This document shows positions 22,119-30,379 of a stretch of DNA of 34,256 nucleotides, piece after piece. Origin of the DNA: Novosphingobium panipatense (GTDB lineage: Bacteria > Pseudomonadota > Alphaproteobacteria > Sphingomonadales > Sphingomonadaceae); NCBI RefSeq assembly GCF_002149965.1, contig NZ_MSQB01000002.1:260771-295026 (forward strand), given 5' to 3'. A program made the translations under genes and the position numbers. The notes beneath the pieces are model-generated. The model ran no database searches and had not been told where the DNA came from. It worked only from the letters and a program-made list of their open reading frames with translations. Position 1 is the first letter of the stretch, and every line of letters starts with the position of its first letter.

Positions 22119-24651
22119 GCGCGGTCCCGCTTCCGCGCTGCCCTGGGCCATGGCCTGGAAGCTGGCGCGCCGCGATCTCTCGGCGCGCTTCAAGGGCCTG
22201 CGGCTGCTGCTGGTCTGCCTGTTCCTGGGCGTCGGCGCACTGGCCGCTATCGGCACCCTGACCGGCTCGATCGAACGCGAACTGACCTTGCGCGGCCGGG
22301 AAATGCTGGGCGGCGACATCGAGCTGCGCACCTGGCAGCGCAGTCTCTCGGAAGAGGAACGGGCGGCGCTCTCCCGTTATGGCAAGGTCTCCGCGGGACT
22401 GCGCCTGCAAGCCATCGCCCGCAAGGGAGACCTTACCGCCCCGGTCGCGCTCAAGGCCGTCGATGCCGAGTGGCCGCTTTACGGAAAGCTCGAACTCAAG
22501 GACGGCCGCAAGCGGGGCGCGCCGCCCGCAGGGGTTGTCTGGCTTTCCGAGGGCACGGCTGCCAGGCTCGGGGTGAAGCCGGGCGACACGGTGTCGCTGG
22601 GCGGCGTGGAACAGCGCGTCGGCGGCCTGATCGCCGCCGACCCGGAGAAGCTGTCGGAAGGCTTCGCACTGGGCGACTCTGCGATTTCAGCGCTGGACCT
22701 GCCCGAACGCGCAGGGCTCACCCAGCCGGGCGCCATGTATCGCAGCGCCACGCGCGTGAAGTTCGCCGATCCCGGCCGCGATCCCGAGGCCGTGGTCGAA
22801 GCTCTGGACAAGCGCTTCGGCGACGATGCCTTCGACACGCGCACCCGCAATTCCGCCTCGCCCTCCACCCAGCGCTTCGTCAGCCGCATGGGCCAGTTCC
22901 TAGCGCTTGTCGGCCTTGCGGCGCTGGTGATCGCCGGGATCGGCATTGGCGGCGGCGTATCCTCCTACCTCGAAGCGCGGCTCACCTCGATCGCCACGCT
23001 CAAGGTGCTGGGCGCGACCAGCCGCGACATTTCGCGCATCTATCTGCTGCAGGTCGGCGCGGCGGCCCTGGCAGGCAGTCTCGCGGGACTGCTGGCGGGC
23101 GTTCTGGTGACGCCGCTGCTGGCACGCGCGCTCGGCGCGCTGCTGCCGGTCGATACCGGCTTCACCGTCTCGCCGCTCGCCCTGCTGACGGCGGCGGGCT
23201 ACGGGCTGCTGGTGGCGCTGGTCTTCGCCGCCCCGCCGCTCGCGCGGGCGCGCAGCTTCCCGGCCATGGCGCTGATGCGCGCGCAAGTCTCTCCGCTGGG
23301 AGGCGGGAGGCGGGCATGGCTGTTGCCGGTCGGACTGGGCCTTGCCGCGATCGCCGCCATTGCCCTCATCAACGCCGCGCAGCCGCTGGTGACGCTCGGC
23401 TTCCTCGGCGGCGCCGCGTTGATGCTTGCGATCCTGGCCCTGGTCGGGCTCGGCATCCGCCGCCTCGCCGCCGCGCTTCCCCGCCCGCGCGACCCGATGC
23501 TGCGCGCGGGCCTTGCCAATCTTCACCGCCCCGGCGCCCAGACCGGCGCGCTGGTGACTGCGCTGGGCTTCGGGCTTTCCGCCTTCGTGCTGATCGCGGG
23601 CGTCCAAACCAGCCTCGATGCCAATATCCGCAAGACCGTGCCCGACCGCGCGCCCGACTTCTTCGTGCTCGACGTGCCCAAGGCCGAGGGCGACAGATTC
23701 GCCGGGATCGTGGAGCGTCAGGTTCCCGGCTCGGCCGTGCGCATGGTGCCGAACATGCGCGGCCGCATCCTCGCCTATGGGGCGAAGGACCACATGACGC
23801 GGGTTTCCGACCTGAAGGAAATCCCCGAGGAGGCCTGGGCGCTCAAGGGCGAGCGCGGGCTTACTTACGCGGCGCGGGTGCCTGAGGGCAGCACCGTGAC
23901 GTCAGGCAAGTGGTGGCCGCAGGACTATCGCGGCGAGCCCCTCGTCTCGGTGGATGAGAAGTTCGCCCAGACCGTGGGCCTCAAGGTGGGGGACAGCATC
24001 ACGGTGGGCCTGCTCGGGGTCGAGCGCACCGCCCGGATCGCGGCGCTGCGCCGGATCGACTGGGACACGCTGGGCTTCAACTTCGTGCTGGTGTTCTCGC
24101 CCAATGCGCTGGCCGATGCCCCGCACAACCTGGCCGCGACGATCGAGGTTCCACGTGGAAAATCGACCGCAGGGCTGCTGCCCCGCCTCGCGCGCGCCTT
24201 CCCGTCGAGTTCGGTGATCGAGACCGGCAGCCTGCTGCGCGATGCCCGCGACCTGCTGGACCAGATGACGCTGGCCATCCTCGCCGCCGCCTCGGTCACA
24301 GTGCTCGCGGGGCTTGCCGTGCTGTTCGGCGCGATCGCGGCGGCGCGCGCCAGCCGCACTTACGACAATGTGATCCTGCGCGTGCTGGGCGCCAGCCGGG
24401 GCCAGCTGCTGCTGCTGCAAGTCGCGGAATATGGGCTGATCGCGGCGGTGCTGGCCGTCGTGGCGCTCGGCGCGGGCAGCGCGATGGCCTGGGCGGTGAT
24501 CGTCAGGCTGTTCGAGTTCGTCTGGCTGCCCGACTGGCCGCGCATCCTGGCCGTGCTCGCCGCCGGTATCGTGCTGATCCTGGGCTTCGCCCTGGCCGGT
24601 TCGCTGCCGCTGCTGCGCGCGAAACCCGCCAGGGCGCTGCGGGAACTTTAA
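22111..24651 (+). CDS. ybbP: FtsX-like ABC permease YbbP
   Basis: An 846-aa permease with the FtsX/MacB plan in duplicate: an N-terminal membrane helix (KGLRLLLVCLFLGVGALAAI), a periplasmic domain, a bundle of helices near residues 265-450, a second periplasmic domain, and three helices at the C-terminus (near 720-835). Length matches E. coli YbbP (804 aa). The start is uncertain: TTG 22111 overlaps the ybbA stop, while ATG 22150 would begin just before the first helix. Without ybbA it would not function, so the pair is one unit. It converges on the DUF805 gene with a 4-bp gap. Confidence 0.9.
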   Translation: MPERGPASALPWAMAWKLARRDLSARFKGLRLLLVCLFLGVGALAAIGTLTGSIERELTLRGREMLGGDIELRTWQRSLSEEERAALSRYGKVSAGLRLQAIARKGDLTAPVALKAVDAEWPLYGKLELKDGRKRGAPPAGVVWLSEGTAARLGVKPGDTVSLGGVEQRVGGLIAADPEKLSEGFALGDSAISALDLPERAGLTQPGAMYRSATRVKFADPGRDPEAVVEALDKRFGDDAFDTRTRNSASPSTQRFVSRMGQFLALVGLAALVIAGIGIGGGVSSYLEARLTSIATLKVLGATSRDISRIYLLQVGAAALAGSLAGLLAGVLVTPLLARALGALLPVDTGFTVSPLALLTAAGYGLLVALVFAAPPLARARSFPAMALMRAQVSPLGGGRRAWLLPVGLGLAAIAAIALINAAQPLVTLGFLGGAALMLAILALVGLGIRRLAAALPRPRDPMLRAGLANLHRPGAQTGALVTALGFGLSAFVLIAGVQTSLDANIRKTVPDRAPDFFVLDVPKAEGDRFAGIVERQVPGSAVRMVPNMRGRILAYGAKDHMTRVSDLKEIPEEAWALKGERGLTYAARVPEGSTVTSGKWWPQDYRGEPLVSVDEKFAQTVGLKVGDSITVGLLGVERTARIAALRRIDWDTLGFNFVLVFSPNALADAPHNLAATIEVPRGKSTAGLLPRLARAFPSSSVIETGSLLRDARDLLDQMTLAILAAASVTVLAGLAVLFGAIAAARASRTYDNVILRVLGASRGQLLLLQVAEYGLIAAVLAVVALGAGSAMAWAVIVRLFEFVWLPDWPRILAVLAAGIVLILGFALAGSLPLLRAKPARALREL

Positions 24652-24655
24652 AAAC

Positions 24656-25120
24656 TCAGGCGAAGACTTCTGCGCCGGTGGGGTCGCGCGGATCCATGCC
24701 GAAGCGGTTGGGGCCGGGCGTGCCTGGCAGGCAGGTGATCACGAACGACGCGATCGTGGCGATCCAGCCGACGAACGGAATCAGGCCGAGCACGATGAAG
24801 CCCAGATACCACCAGCCGCTCATGTCGCGGTCATGGAAGCGGCGCACCGCGACGGCGATGCTGGGGATGAACACCGCAAGGCTGTAGATACCGGCGAGGC
24901 CGACCAGCGTGAAGAAACCCGCGCCGAACAGCGCCGACGGATCGCCGCCCTGTTCCACCTGCTGGAACGCGCCGAACGAGAAGCCCAGAACCATCGAAAT
25001 GCCGAGGATCACGGCATAGACGATGAAGTTGAGCAGCGCGAAACCCCAATATTCGATTCGCAGCGAGCGCCCCTTGAAGTCGGCATAGCGCTTGAACGGC
25101 ATGACCATATAGTCGAGCAT
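24656..25120 (-). CDS. DUF805 inner-membrane protein
   Basis: A 154-aa protein of the DUF805 family (E. coli YhaH-like). It shows the typical start with FKRYADFKGRSLRIEYW, four hydrophobic segments (near 27-48, 68-90, 102-120, 122-136) and the conserved RRFHDRDMSGWWYL between the second and third. The C-terminal NRFGMDPRDPTG is also characteristic. Function is unknown. ATG 25120 follows GAGGGGAAAG, a good ribosome-binding site. It sits opposite typA across a 720-bp gap that contains a composite inverted repeat. Confidence 0.92.
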   Translation of the reverse strand: MLDYMVMPFKRYADFKGRSLRIEYWGFALLNFIVYAVILGISMVLGFSFGAFQQVEQGGDPSALFGAGFFTLVGLAGIYSLAVFIPSIAVAVRRFHDRDMSGWWYLGFIVLGLIPFVGWIATIASFVITCLPGTPGPNRFGMDPRDPTGAEVFA

Positions 25121-25223
25121 GTCTTTCCCCTCATATTCAATCCATTGAATTATAAGGACCGAAACGCGCGGAGCAAGCTTGTGAAATGGTTAAGATATTA
25201 ACCGTGAAATATCCGCGGGGTTT

Positions 25224-25366
25224 GTTTGAAAAATGCCCGAAGAGGGCATTTTGAGCGGCACCGGCCCACACCCCCACCCACCACCCGCAGGATACTACCG
25301 TTGGGTGGTGGGGGTGTGGGCCGGTGCCGCAAAAATCCGCCCGCGGCGGATTTTCAAACAGTCTCT
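25224..25366. repeat. Composite inverted repeat, copy B
   Basis: The largest perfect stem of the family: 24-nt arms at 25255-25278 and 25307-25330, starting GCGGCACCGGCCC and continuing in a CACACCCCCACC stretch. A left hairpin around TGCCC/GGGCA and a right hairpin TCCGCC/GGCGGA flank the core, and the outer ends are GTTTG (25224) and CAAAC (25355-25359) plus TCTCT. It lies between the divergent DUF805 and typA genes. Confidence 0.88.
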
Positions 25367-25392
25367 GAAACAAAAACCGCAGCAAAGGAAAA

Positions 25393-25428
25393 GGGACGCA
25401 CAGGCGTACCCGCGCGTCCCTGGCTGAG
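25393..25428 (-). terminator. Possible minus-strand terminator without an obvious gene
   Basis: Arms GGGACGC (25393-25399) and GCGTCCC (25414-25420) pair. Read on the minus strand the hairpin is followed by TTTTCCTTT. No convincing minus-strand gene lies upstream between 25421 and 25842, so it could end a small RNA or be chance. The rest of this gap, before typA, shows no gene I can support; the arginine-rich frames there look like readings of repeat-rich DNA. Confidence 0.35.
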
Positions 25429-25842
25429 TTTGCGGTTCCTGCGTCTCCTCCCCTGCCGCCGGCTCCGCTTGTCACGCTCCGGCTGTGCGCCGGTAACGCG
25501 CCGCCGTGCCATGAAGGCGCGGCTGGATCTGTGTCTTGATGGCGAAGCCTCGCCCGGGGTGGGGGAAACCTTGCGCATCCTCTCTCCGGCCGCGGTGCAT
25601 TTTTCGCATCACCGTCGTGCCTGATAATGAGGCGATCCTAATGGAATAATGCGGCGGAAACAATGGCTCTTTCGGGGGTTCATCCGTATCATGGCCATGC
25701 TTCCGCCCGGATGTGACAGAAGCGCCACAATTGCACGCAGCGCCTTGCGTGCTTGCCGAATTTGCCGGGATCGGTTAAGGGCGCGCCAATTTTGCGGCGC
25801 AGCATGCGCTGCTGGCCAACTCCTCGAACCGATAGGCAACGC

Positions 25843-27669
25843 ATGTCCGCCCCGCTTCCCTTGCGCAATATCGCAATTATTGCGCACGTCGACCACGGCA
25901 AGACCACCCTCGTCGACCAGCTTTTCCGCCAGTCCGGCACGTTCCGTGAGAACCAGCGCATCGAAGAACGCGCCATGGACTCCAACGACCTCGAAAAGGA
26001 ACGCGGGATCACCATCCTTGCGAAGCCGACTTCGATCGAGTGGAACGGCTACCGCATCAACATCGTCGACACGCCCGGCCACGCCGACTTCGGCGCCGAA
26101 GTGGAACGCATCCTCTCGATGGTCGACGGCGTCGTCCTGCTGGTGGACTCGTCGGAAGGCGCGATGCCGCAGACCAAGTTCGTCACCGGCAAGGCGCTGG
26201 GCCTCGGCCTGAAGCCGATCGTCGTCGTCAACAAGATCGACCGTCCCGACGGCCGTCACGCCGAAGTGCTGGACGAAGTGTTCGACCTCTTCGTCAGCCT
26301 CGACGCCAACGACGAACAGCTCGACTTCCCGACCCTCTACGCTTCGGGCCGCAACGGCTACGCCAGCTACGATCCGGACGCGCGCGAAGGCAACCTGACC
26401 CCGCTGTTCGAAAAGATCGTCGAGCACGTTCCCGCACCCGATCTCGACCAGGACGCGCCGTTCTCGTTCCTCGCCACCCTGCTCGACCGTGACAACTTCA
26501 TGGGCCGCGTCCTCACCGGCCGCGTCCAGACCGGCAAGCTCAAGGTCAACGACCCGATCCGCGCCATCGACGCCGACGGCAAGGTGATCGAAGTCGGCCG
26601 CGCCACCAAGGTTCTGTCGTTCCGCGGCCTCGATCGCGTTCCCGTGGAAGAAGCCCGCGCCGGTGACATCATCGCCCTGGCCGGCCTCGAAAAGGCGACC
26701 GTGTCGAACACCATCGCCGACCCGCAGGTCACCGTGCCGATCAAGGCCCAGCCGATCGATCCGCCGACCCTGGCGATGCGCTTTGCCGTCAACGACTCGC
26801 CGCTCGCGGGCCGTGAAGGCGACAAGGTGACCAGCCGCATGATCCGCGACCGCCTGATGCGCGAAGCGGAAACCAACGTCGCCATCCGCGTCACCGAATC
26901 GGCCGACCGCGACAGCTTCGAAGTGGCCGGTCGCGGCGAACTTCAGCTGGGCGTCGTGATCGAAACGATGCGCCGCGAAGGCTTCGAGCTGGGCATCAGC
27001 CGCCCGCGCGTGCTGTTCGGCACCGACGAGAAGGGTGGCCGCACCGAGCCGTACGAAACCGTCGTGATCGACGTGGACGACGAATTCTCGGGCACGGTCG
27101 TCGAGAAGATGCAGCGCCGCAAGGCCGAGCTTACCGACATGCGTCCTTCGGGCGCCGGCAAGACCCGCATCACCTTCTCGGCCCCTTCGCGCGGCCTGAT
27201 CGGCTACCACGGCGAGTTCCTGTCGGACACCCGCGGCACCGGCATCATGAACCGCCTGTTCGAGAAGTATGACGCGCACAAGGGCCCGATCGAAGGCCGC
27301 CAGAACGGCGTGCTGATCTCGAACGGCACCGGTGAAGCCGTCGGCTACGCACTAAACAGCCTCGAAGATCGCGGCATCCTGTTCGTGAAGCCGCAGGAAA
27401 AGATCTACGAGGGCATGATCATCGGCGAAAACGCCAAGCCCGACGATCTCGAAGTGAACCCGATGAAGTCGAAGCAGCTGACGAACTTCCGTTCGACCGG
27501 CAAGGACGACGCCATCCGCCTCACCCCGCCCCGCGTGATGACGCTGGAGCAGGCGATCGCCTATATCGACGACGACGAAATGGTCGAAGTAACCCCGCAG
27601 TCGATCCGTCTGCGCAAGGCCTTCCTCGACCCGAACGAGCGCAAGAAGCAGAGCCGCAAGAAGGACTGA
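25843..27669 (+). CDS. typA: Translational GTPase TypA/BipA
   Basis: A 608-aa ribosome-associated GTPase related to EF-G, acting in 50S subunit assembly and stress adaptation. The G motifs are AHVDHGKTT (G1), RGITI (G2), DTPGHADFG (G3) and NKIDRPD (G4). The C-terminal half carries [45 protein letters not shown] and NMRSTGKD-like NFRSTGKD, typical of TypA and absent from EF-G. Length fits (607 aa in E. coli). The start is ATG 25843 ([20 protein letters not shown]). A strong terminator follows at 27709. Confidence 0.97.
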   Translation: MSAPLPLRNIAIIAHVDHGKTTLVDQLFRQSGTFRENQRIEERAMDSNDLEKERGITILAKPTSIEWNGYRINIVDTPGHADFGAEVERILSMVDGVVLLVDSSEGAMPQTKFVTGKALGLGLKPIVVVNKIDRPDGRHAEVLDEVFDLFVSLDANDEQLDFPTLYASGRNGYASYDPDAREGNLTPLFEKIVEHVPAPDLDQDAPFSFLATLLDRDNFMGRVLTGRVQTGKLKVNDPIRAIDADGKVIEVGRATKVLSFRGLDRVPVEEARAGDIIALAGLEKATVSNTIADPQVTVPIKAQPIDPPTLAMRFAVNDSPLAGREGDKVTSRMIRDRLMREAETNVAIRVTESADRDSFEVAGRGELQLGVVIETMRREGFELGISRPRVLFGTDEKGGRTEPYETVVIDVDDEFSGTVVEKMQRRKAELTDMRPSGAGKTRITFSAPSRGLIGYHGEFLSDTRGTGIMNRLFEKYDAHKGPIEGRQNGVLISNGTGEAVGYALNSLEDRGILFVKPQEKIYEGMIIGENAKPDDLEVNPMKSKQLTNFRSTGKDDAIRLTPPRVMTLEQAIAYIDDDEMVEVTPQSIRLRKAFLDPNERKKQSRKKD

Positions 27670-27708
27670 TCCTTCAGCAGCTTCGGCTTTCGCCGAATGA
27701 AAAAGATG

Positions 27709-27744
27709 ACGGGCGGCAATCTCGCGATTGCCGCCCGTTTCTTG
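27709..27744 (+). terminator. Rho-independent terminator of typA
   Basis: Perfect 13-bp arms ACGGGCGGCAATC (27709-27721) and GATTGCCGCCCGT (27726-27738) with a TCGC tetraloop, followed by TTCTT. It lies 39 nt after the typA stop. Confidence 0.92.
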
Positions 27745-27754
27745 TGGCCGTTTT

Positions 27755-27935
27755 GGCCCTCTCCCAATTTTGGTTGGGGGGCGGCACCGGCCCTCTCCCG
27801 TCCCGAAGAGCACGAAAAGGTCCGGGGGACCTTTTCGCTGAGGGGGCCGACCTCTCACGAGTGTATCCTAGATGGGAGGTCGGGTGGGGGAGAGGGCCGG
27901 TGCCGCCAAAATCCGCCTTCAGCGGATTTTCAGAC
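27755..27935. repeat. Composite inverted repeat, copy C, multi-branched
   Basis: The 20-nt outer arms at 27780-27799 and 27888-27907 (GGCGGCACCGGCCCTCTCCC and its complement) enclose two further hairpins: an 11-bp stem CGAAAAGGTCC/GGACCTTTTCG with a GGG loop (27813-27837), and an 8-bp stem CCGACCTC/GAGGTCGG (27847-27883). A right-hand hairpin AAAATCCGCC / GCGGATTTT follows (27908-27930). The whole could fold as a three- or four-way junction. It fills the gap between the convergent typA and outer-membrane protein genes. Confidence 0.85.
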
Positions 27936-27941
27936 TGCCCC

Positions 27942-28814
27942 TTAGAACTGGTAGCCGATCGTCGCGCGCAGCGAGTGATAGGAGAAGTTCTTGTTCGATC
28001 CCTTGATGTTGGTCGAGCCCGAATCGATCAGGAACGGATTGGTCGCGGGCGCCGTGCCCGGACCGACCTCGACGTTGTACTTGTTATCGCTGTAGCGGTT
28101 GTAGAGATATTCGAGGCCGAGGCTAACGTTGCGCGCGACCATGATTTCGCCGCCGCCGCCGGCCTGCCAGCCCCAGACCATCTTGTTGCCCCGCTGCGGG
28201 TCGAACGAGTTGGCCGTGTTGGTGGTGAGGAAGTCGTGGTCGATCTTCGCCACGCCGCCGCCGCCGGTCACATAGAACAGCGCACCGCCGCCGGGCGTAT
28301 AACCGGCGCGCGCACGGGCCGAGACGCCGTAGTCGAGCTTGCGCTGGATGACGTAGCTGGCAGGCGTCGTGCTGAAGCCCGAAGTGGCGTCCTTCGCCTC
28401 GCTCTTCACACCTTCGACGAGGCCGCCGAGCACGAAATTGCCCATGCGCTTGTCGTAGCCGAAGCGGACGCCGTATTCCGCGCCGTCCTTGTCGCTGCGG
28501 CAACCGTCACCCGGCGTGGCGCCCAGCGCGCGGCCGTTGCAGAAACCGGGGCTGAAGGCATTGGCGCCTGCTGCCGTATTGACGGTGTTGTCGTGGCGGC
28601 CGTCGCCATCGGTATCGAAGCGCAGGCTGTCGCCGCCATCGCTTCCGCGCGTCGACAGACCGCCGAACGCCTGGACGTAAGGGCCATCGAAATGGCTGTC
28701 GCGCGCCGGGGTATCGACGGCGATGGGGGCCACGTCATCCTGGGCCATGGCCGGAAGAGCCACGACGGCGACCGTCAGGCCGATCGCCGAGGAAAGGAGG
28801 CGGGTAATTTTCAT
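27942..28814 (-). CDS. Outer-membrane beta-barrel protein
   Basis: A 290-aa protein with a Sec signal peptide (cleavage after residue 24, AMA|Q) and a mature part of alternating beta-strands of the opacity/Omp25-like type. It ends in the aromatic-rich strand YHSLRATIGYQF, whose final Phe is the usual barrel-assembly signal. A loop contains DTDGDGRHDN, which resembles a calcium-binding DxDxDG loop, and two Cys (near 107 and 119) that could pair. ATG 28814 has AGGGA upstream. The frame is open further upstream without signal-peptide character. It diverges from the next secreted-protein gene across 267 bp that hold no recognised element. Confidence 0.85.
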   Translation of the reverse strand: MKITRLLSSAIGLTVAVVALPAMAQDDVAPIAVDTPARDSHFDGPYVQAFGGLSTRGSDGGDSLRFDTDGDGRHDNTVNTAAGANAFSPGFCNGRALGATPGDGCRSDKDGAEYGVRFGYDKRMGNFVLGGLVEGVKSEAKDATSGFSTTPASYVIQRKLDYGVSARARAGYTPGGGALFYVTGGGGVAKIDHDFLTTNTANSFDPQRGNKMVWGWQAGGGGEIMVARNVSLGLEYLYNRYSDNKYNVEVGPGTAPATNPFLIDSGSTNIKGSNKNFSYHSLRATIGYQF

Positions 28815-29081
28815 GGTAATATCCCTGTCAAAATCCATGTCTGGCCCTCCCCGAAGTCCAAACCACGGATTTTGTTTCCCTTTATGCGGCGAAGCGAGGT
28901 CAGGTTTCCGATGGACCGACTGAAGCATGCAAACGATTCATACAAACTCGTACAAAGCTGAACGGAATCTGCCTTGTTCGCTTCGATCCGGTTCAGCCGG
29001 GAGGGCGTAGAAGAAACTCAACAAGGGACGAGACCCCGGCCCCACCCACCGGAGCCCCTGCCCAGCAAGGAGTTTCGAACT

Positions 29082-29462
29082 ATGACTTTCTTCCGCAATG
29101 CGATCCTGGCCTCGACGCTCGCCGCGACGGCGCTGGCCACTGCTACGCCCGCCATGGCCCGCGACCACTATCGCCACAACGACAATACCGCCGCCGTCGC
29201 CATCGGCGCGGGTGTGATCGGCCTGGCGCTCGGCGCGATCATCGCCTCGAACAACAACGACGACCGTTATCGCGACGACCGCTACTACAACACCGGCTAT
29301 GCCTACGGTCCGGCCTATACCAGCGGCTGGGAATACCGGGACGGCTGGTACTGGGACCGCCAGGGCGGCCGCCACAGCCGCAACGACTACGACCGCTACC
29401 AGCGCGGCGACTACCGCCGCGGCTACGATCACGACCGTGGCGATTTCCGCCGCGGGTACTGA
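29082..29462 (+). CDS. Secreted Arg/Tyr/Asp-rich protein, paralogue 1
   Basis: A 126-aa protein with a Sec signal peptide (cleavage after AMA at residue 26), then a glycine-zipper hydrophobic stretch AAVAIGAGVIGLALGAIIAS (residues 35-54), then a tail dominated by Arg, Asp, Tyr, Asn and Gly. AAGGAG precedes ATG 29082. The next gene has the same plan and a nearly identical central segment, so the two are duplicates. Glycine-zipper plus charged-tail proteins are common in alphaproteobacterial envelopes, but I cannot give a function. Confidence 0.75.
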   Translation: MTFFRNAILASTLAATALATATPAMARDHYRHNDNTAAVAIGAGVIGLALGAIIASNNNDDRYRDDRYYNTGYAYGPAYTSGWEYRDGWYWDRQGGRHSRNDYDRYQRGDYRRGYDHDRGDFRRGY

Positions 29463-29525
29463 TCTCACGAGCCATCTACGCTGGCCACCGAGGCTGACCG
29501 GGCATCCCCTCCCCGGTCGGCACCA

Positions 29526-29558
29526 GACGCCCGGCCTTCCCGGCCGGGCGTCGTTGTT
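29526..29558 (+). terminator. Rho-independent terminator after paralogue 1
   Basis: Arms GACGCCCGGCC (29526-29536) and GGCCGGGCGTC (29542-29552), perfect over 11 bp, with a 5-nt loop and the tail GTTGTTT. It is 63 nt after the stop, and the tail runs straight into repeat copy D. Confidence 0.85.
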
Positions 29559-29608
29559 TGAAAATCCGCCTGCGGCGGATTTTTGCGGCACCGGCCCACG
29601 CCCCCAAC
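29556..29608. repeat. Composite inverted repeat, copy D (half element)
   Basis: This is one half of the family: GTTTG, the hairpin AAAATCCGCC/GGCGGATTTT (29561-29583), then GCGGCACCGGCCCACGCCCC. The other arm is missing. A remnant GCGGATTTTCAG at about 29665-29676 may be what is left of the far end. It lies between the two paralogous secreted-protein genes and abuts the terminator. Confidence 0.75.
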
Positions 29609-29735
29609 AAAACCTCAGCTCGTCGCAAGGTTCTGCGAATTCACGCCAAGTTCACCCCCGGAAGCGGATTTTCAGGGTCCGACGCGCCCGCCGATTCCGC
29701 CGTAACTTGGTTGGCCCGGAAAGGAGTGCGATATC

Positions 29736-30236
29736 ATGAAACTGAACTGGAAGACCCTGGGCTTCGCCACGGCGCTCGCCGCATCGGCGCTGACCGCTTC
29801 CGTGCCTGCCATGGCGCGGGACTATTACGACCGGGGCGGCAACGACGCGGCCGTGGCCATCGGCGCGGGCATCCTCGGCCTGGCCGTGGGCGCCGCGCTC
29901 GCCGATCGCGACGATGGGCGCTACTACGATCGCGGATACTATGACTCCCGCCGCTACGTCACCGTGCGCGGCCGTCCGGGATACTACTATTACTACGACG
30001 GCTATCCCAACCGCTACTACCGCGACCGTTATTACGATCGCTACTACGCGCCCTATTACCGGGATCGCTGGAACGGGCGCGACCGCTGGCGCGATGGTCG
30101 CCATGCCTGGCGCGATGACCGCCGGGGCTGGCGCGGCGATCGCAACTGGCGGGACGACCGCCGCTGGGATCGCGGCCGCGACCACTGGCGTGACGATCGC
30201 AGGCGCGACGACCGCAGACGCGACTGGCGCCGCTGA
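29736..30236 (+). CDS. Secreted Arg/Tyr/Asp-rich protein, paralogue 2
   Basis: A 166-aa relative of the gene at 29082, with a Sec signal peptide (cleavage after AMA at residue 27), the glycine-zipper segment DAAVAIGAGILGLAVGAALAD (residues 36-56), then a Tyr-rich stretch (near 83-119) and a tail almost wholly made of Arg, Asp and Trp in short units such as WRDDRR and RDDRRRDWRR. AAAGGAG precedes ATG 29736. The tail is very basic and low in complexity, suggesting a disordered polymer- or surface-binding region. No function is known to me. Confidence 0.75.
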   Translation: MKLNWKTLGFATALAASALTASVPAMARDYYDRGGNDAAVAIGAGILGLAVGAALADRDDGRYYDRGYYDSRRYVTVRGRPGYYYYYDGYPNRYYRDRYYDRYYAPYYRDRWNGRDRWRDGRHAWRDDRRGWRGDRNWRDDRRWDRGRDHWRDDRRRDDRRRDWRR

Positions 30237-30241
30237 ACACC

Positions 30242-30274
30242 GTTCCTGGCGCGCTCTCCCGGCGCGCCAGGAAC
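30242..30274. terminator. Perfect 13-bp hairpin after paralogue 2
   Basis: Arms GTTCCTGGCGCGC (30242-30254) and GCGCGCCAGGAAC (30262-30274), with a 7-nt loop, start 5 nt after the stop codon. There is no T-tract, so it is a transcript-stabilising stem or a weak terminator rather than a classic one. Confidence 0.6.
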
Positions 30275-30379
30275 AACACGTCAAGAATGTCACATATCGG
30301 GCGGTTTTCCGCAGGAACGGGGCAAGAGCCATGAAGCCCACTCGCCAATCACGGCGCGGAAGGCTATGGGGCGCCCACC

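Noticed and set aside
25137..25624. Arginine/proline-rich frames in the DUF805-typA gap
   Set aside because: They run through composite repeat B and a hairpin and lack ribosome-binding sites; judged chance readings of repeat DNA.
25609..27279. A 556-codon minus-strand open frame over typA
   Set aside because: Reverse-strand shadow of typA; composition is the usual His/Asp/Val-rich antisense reading.
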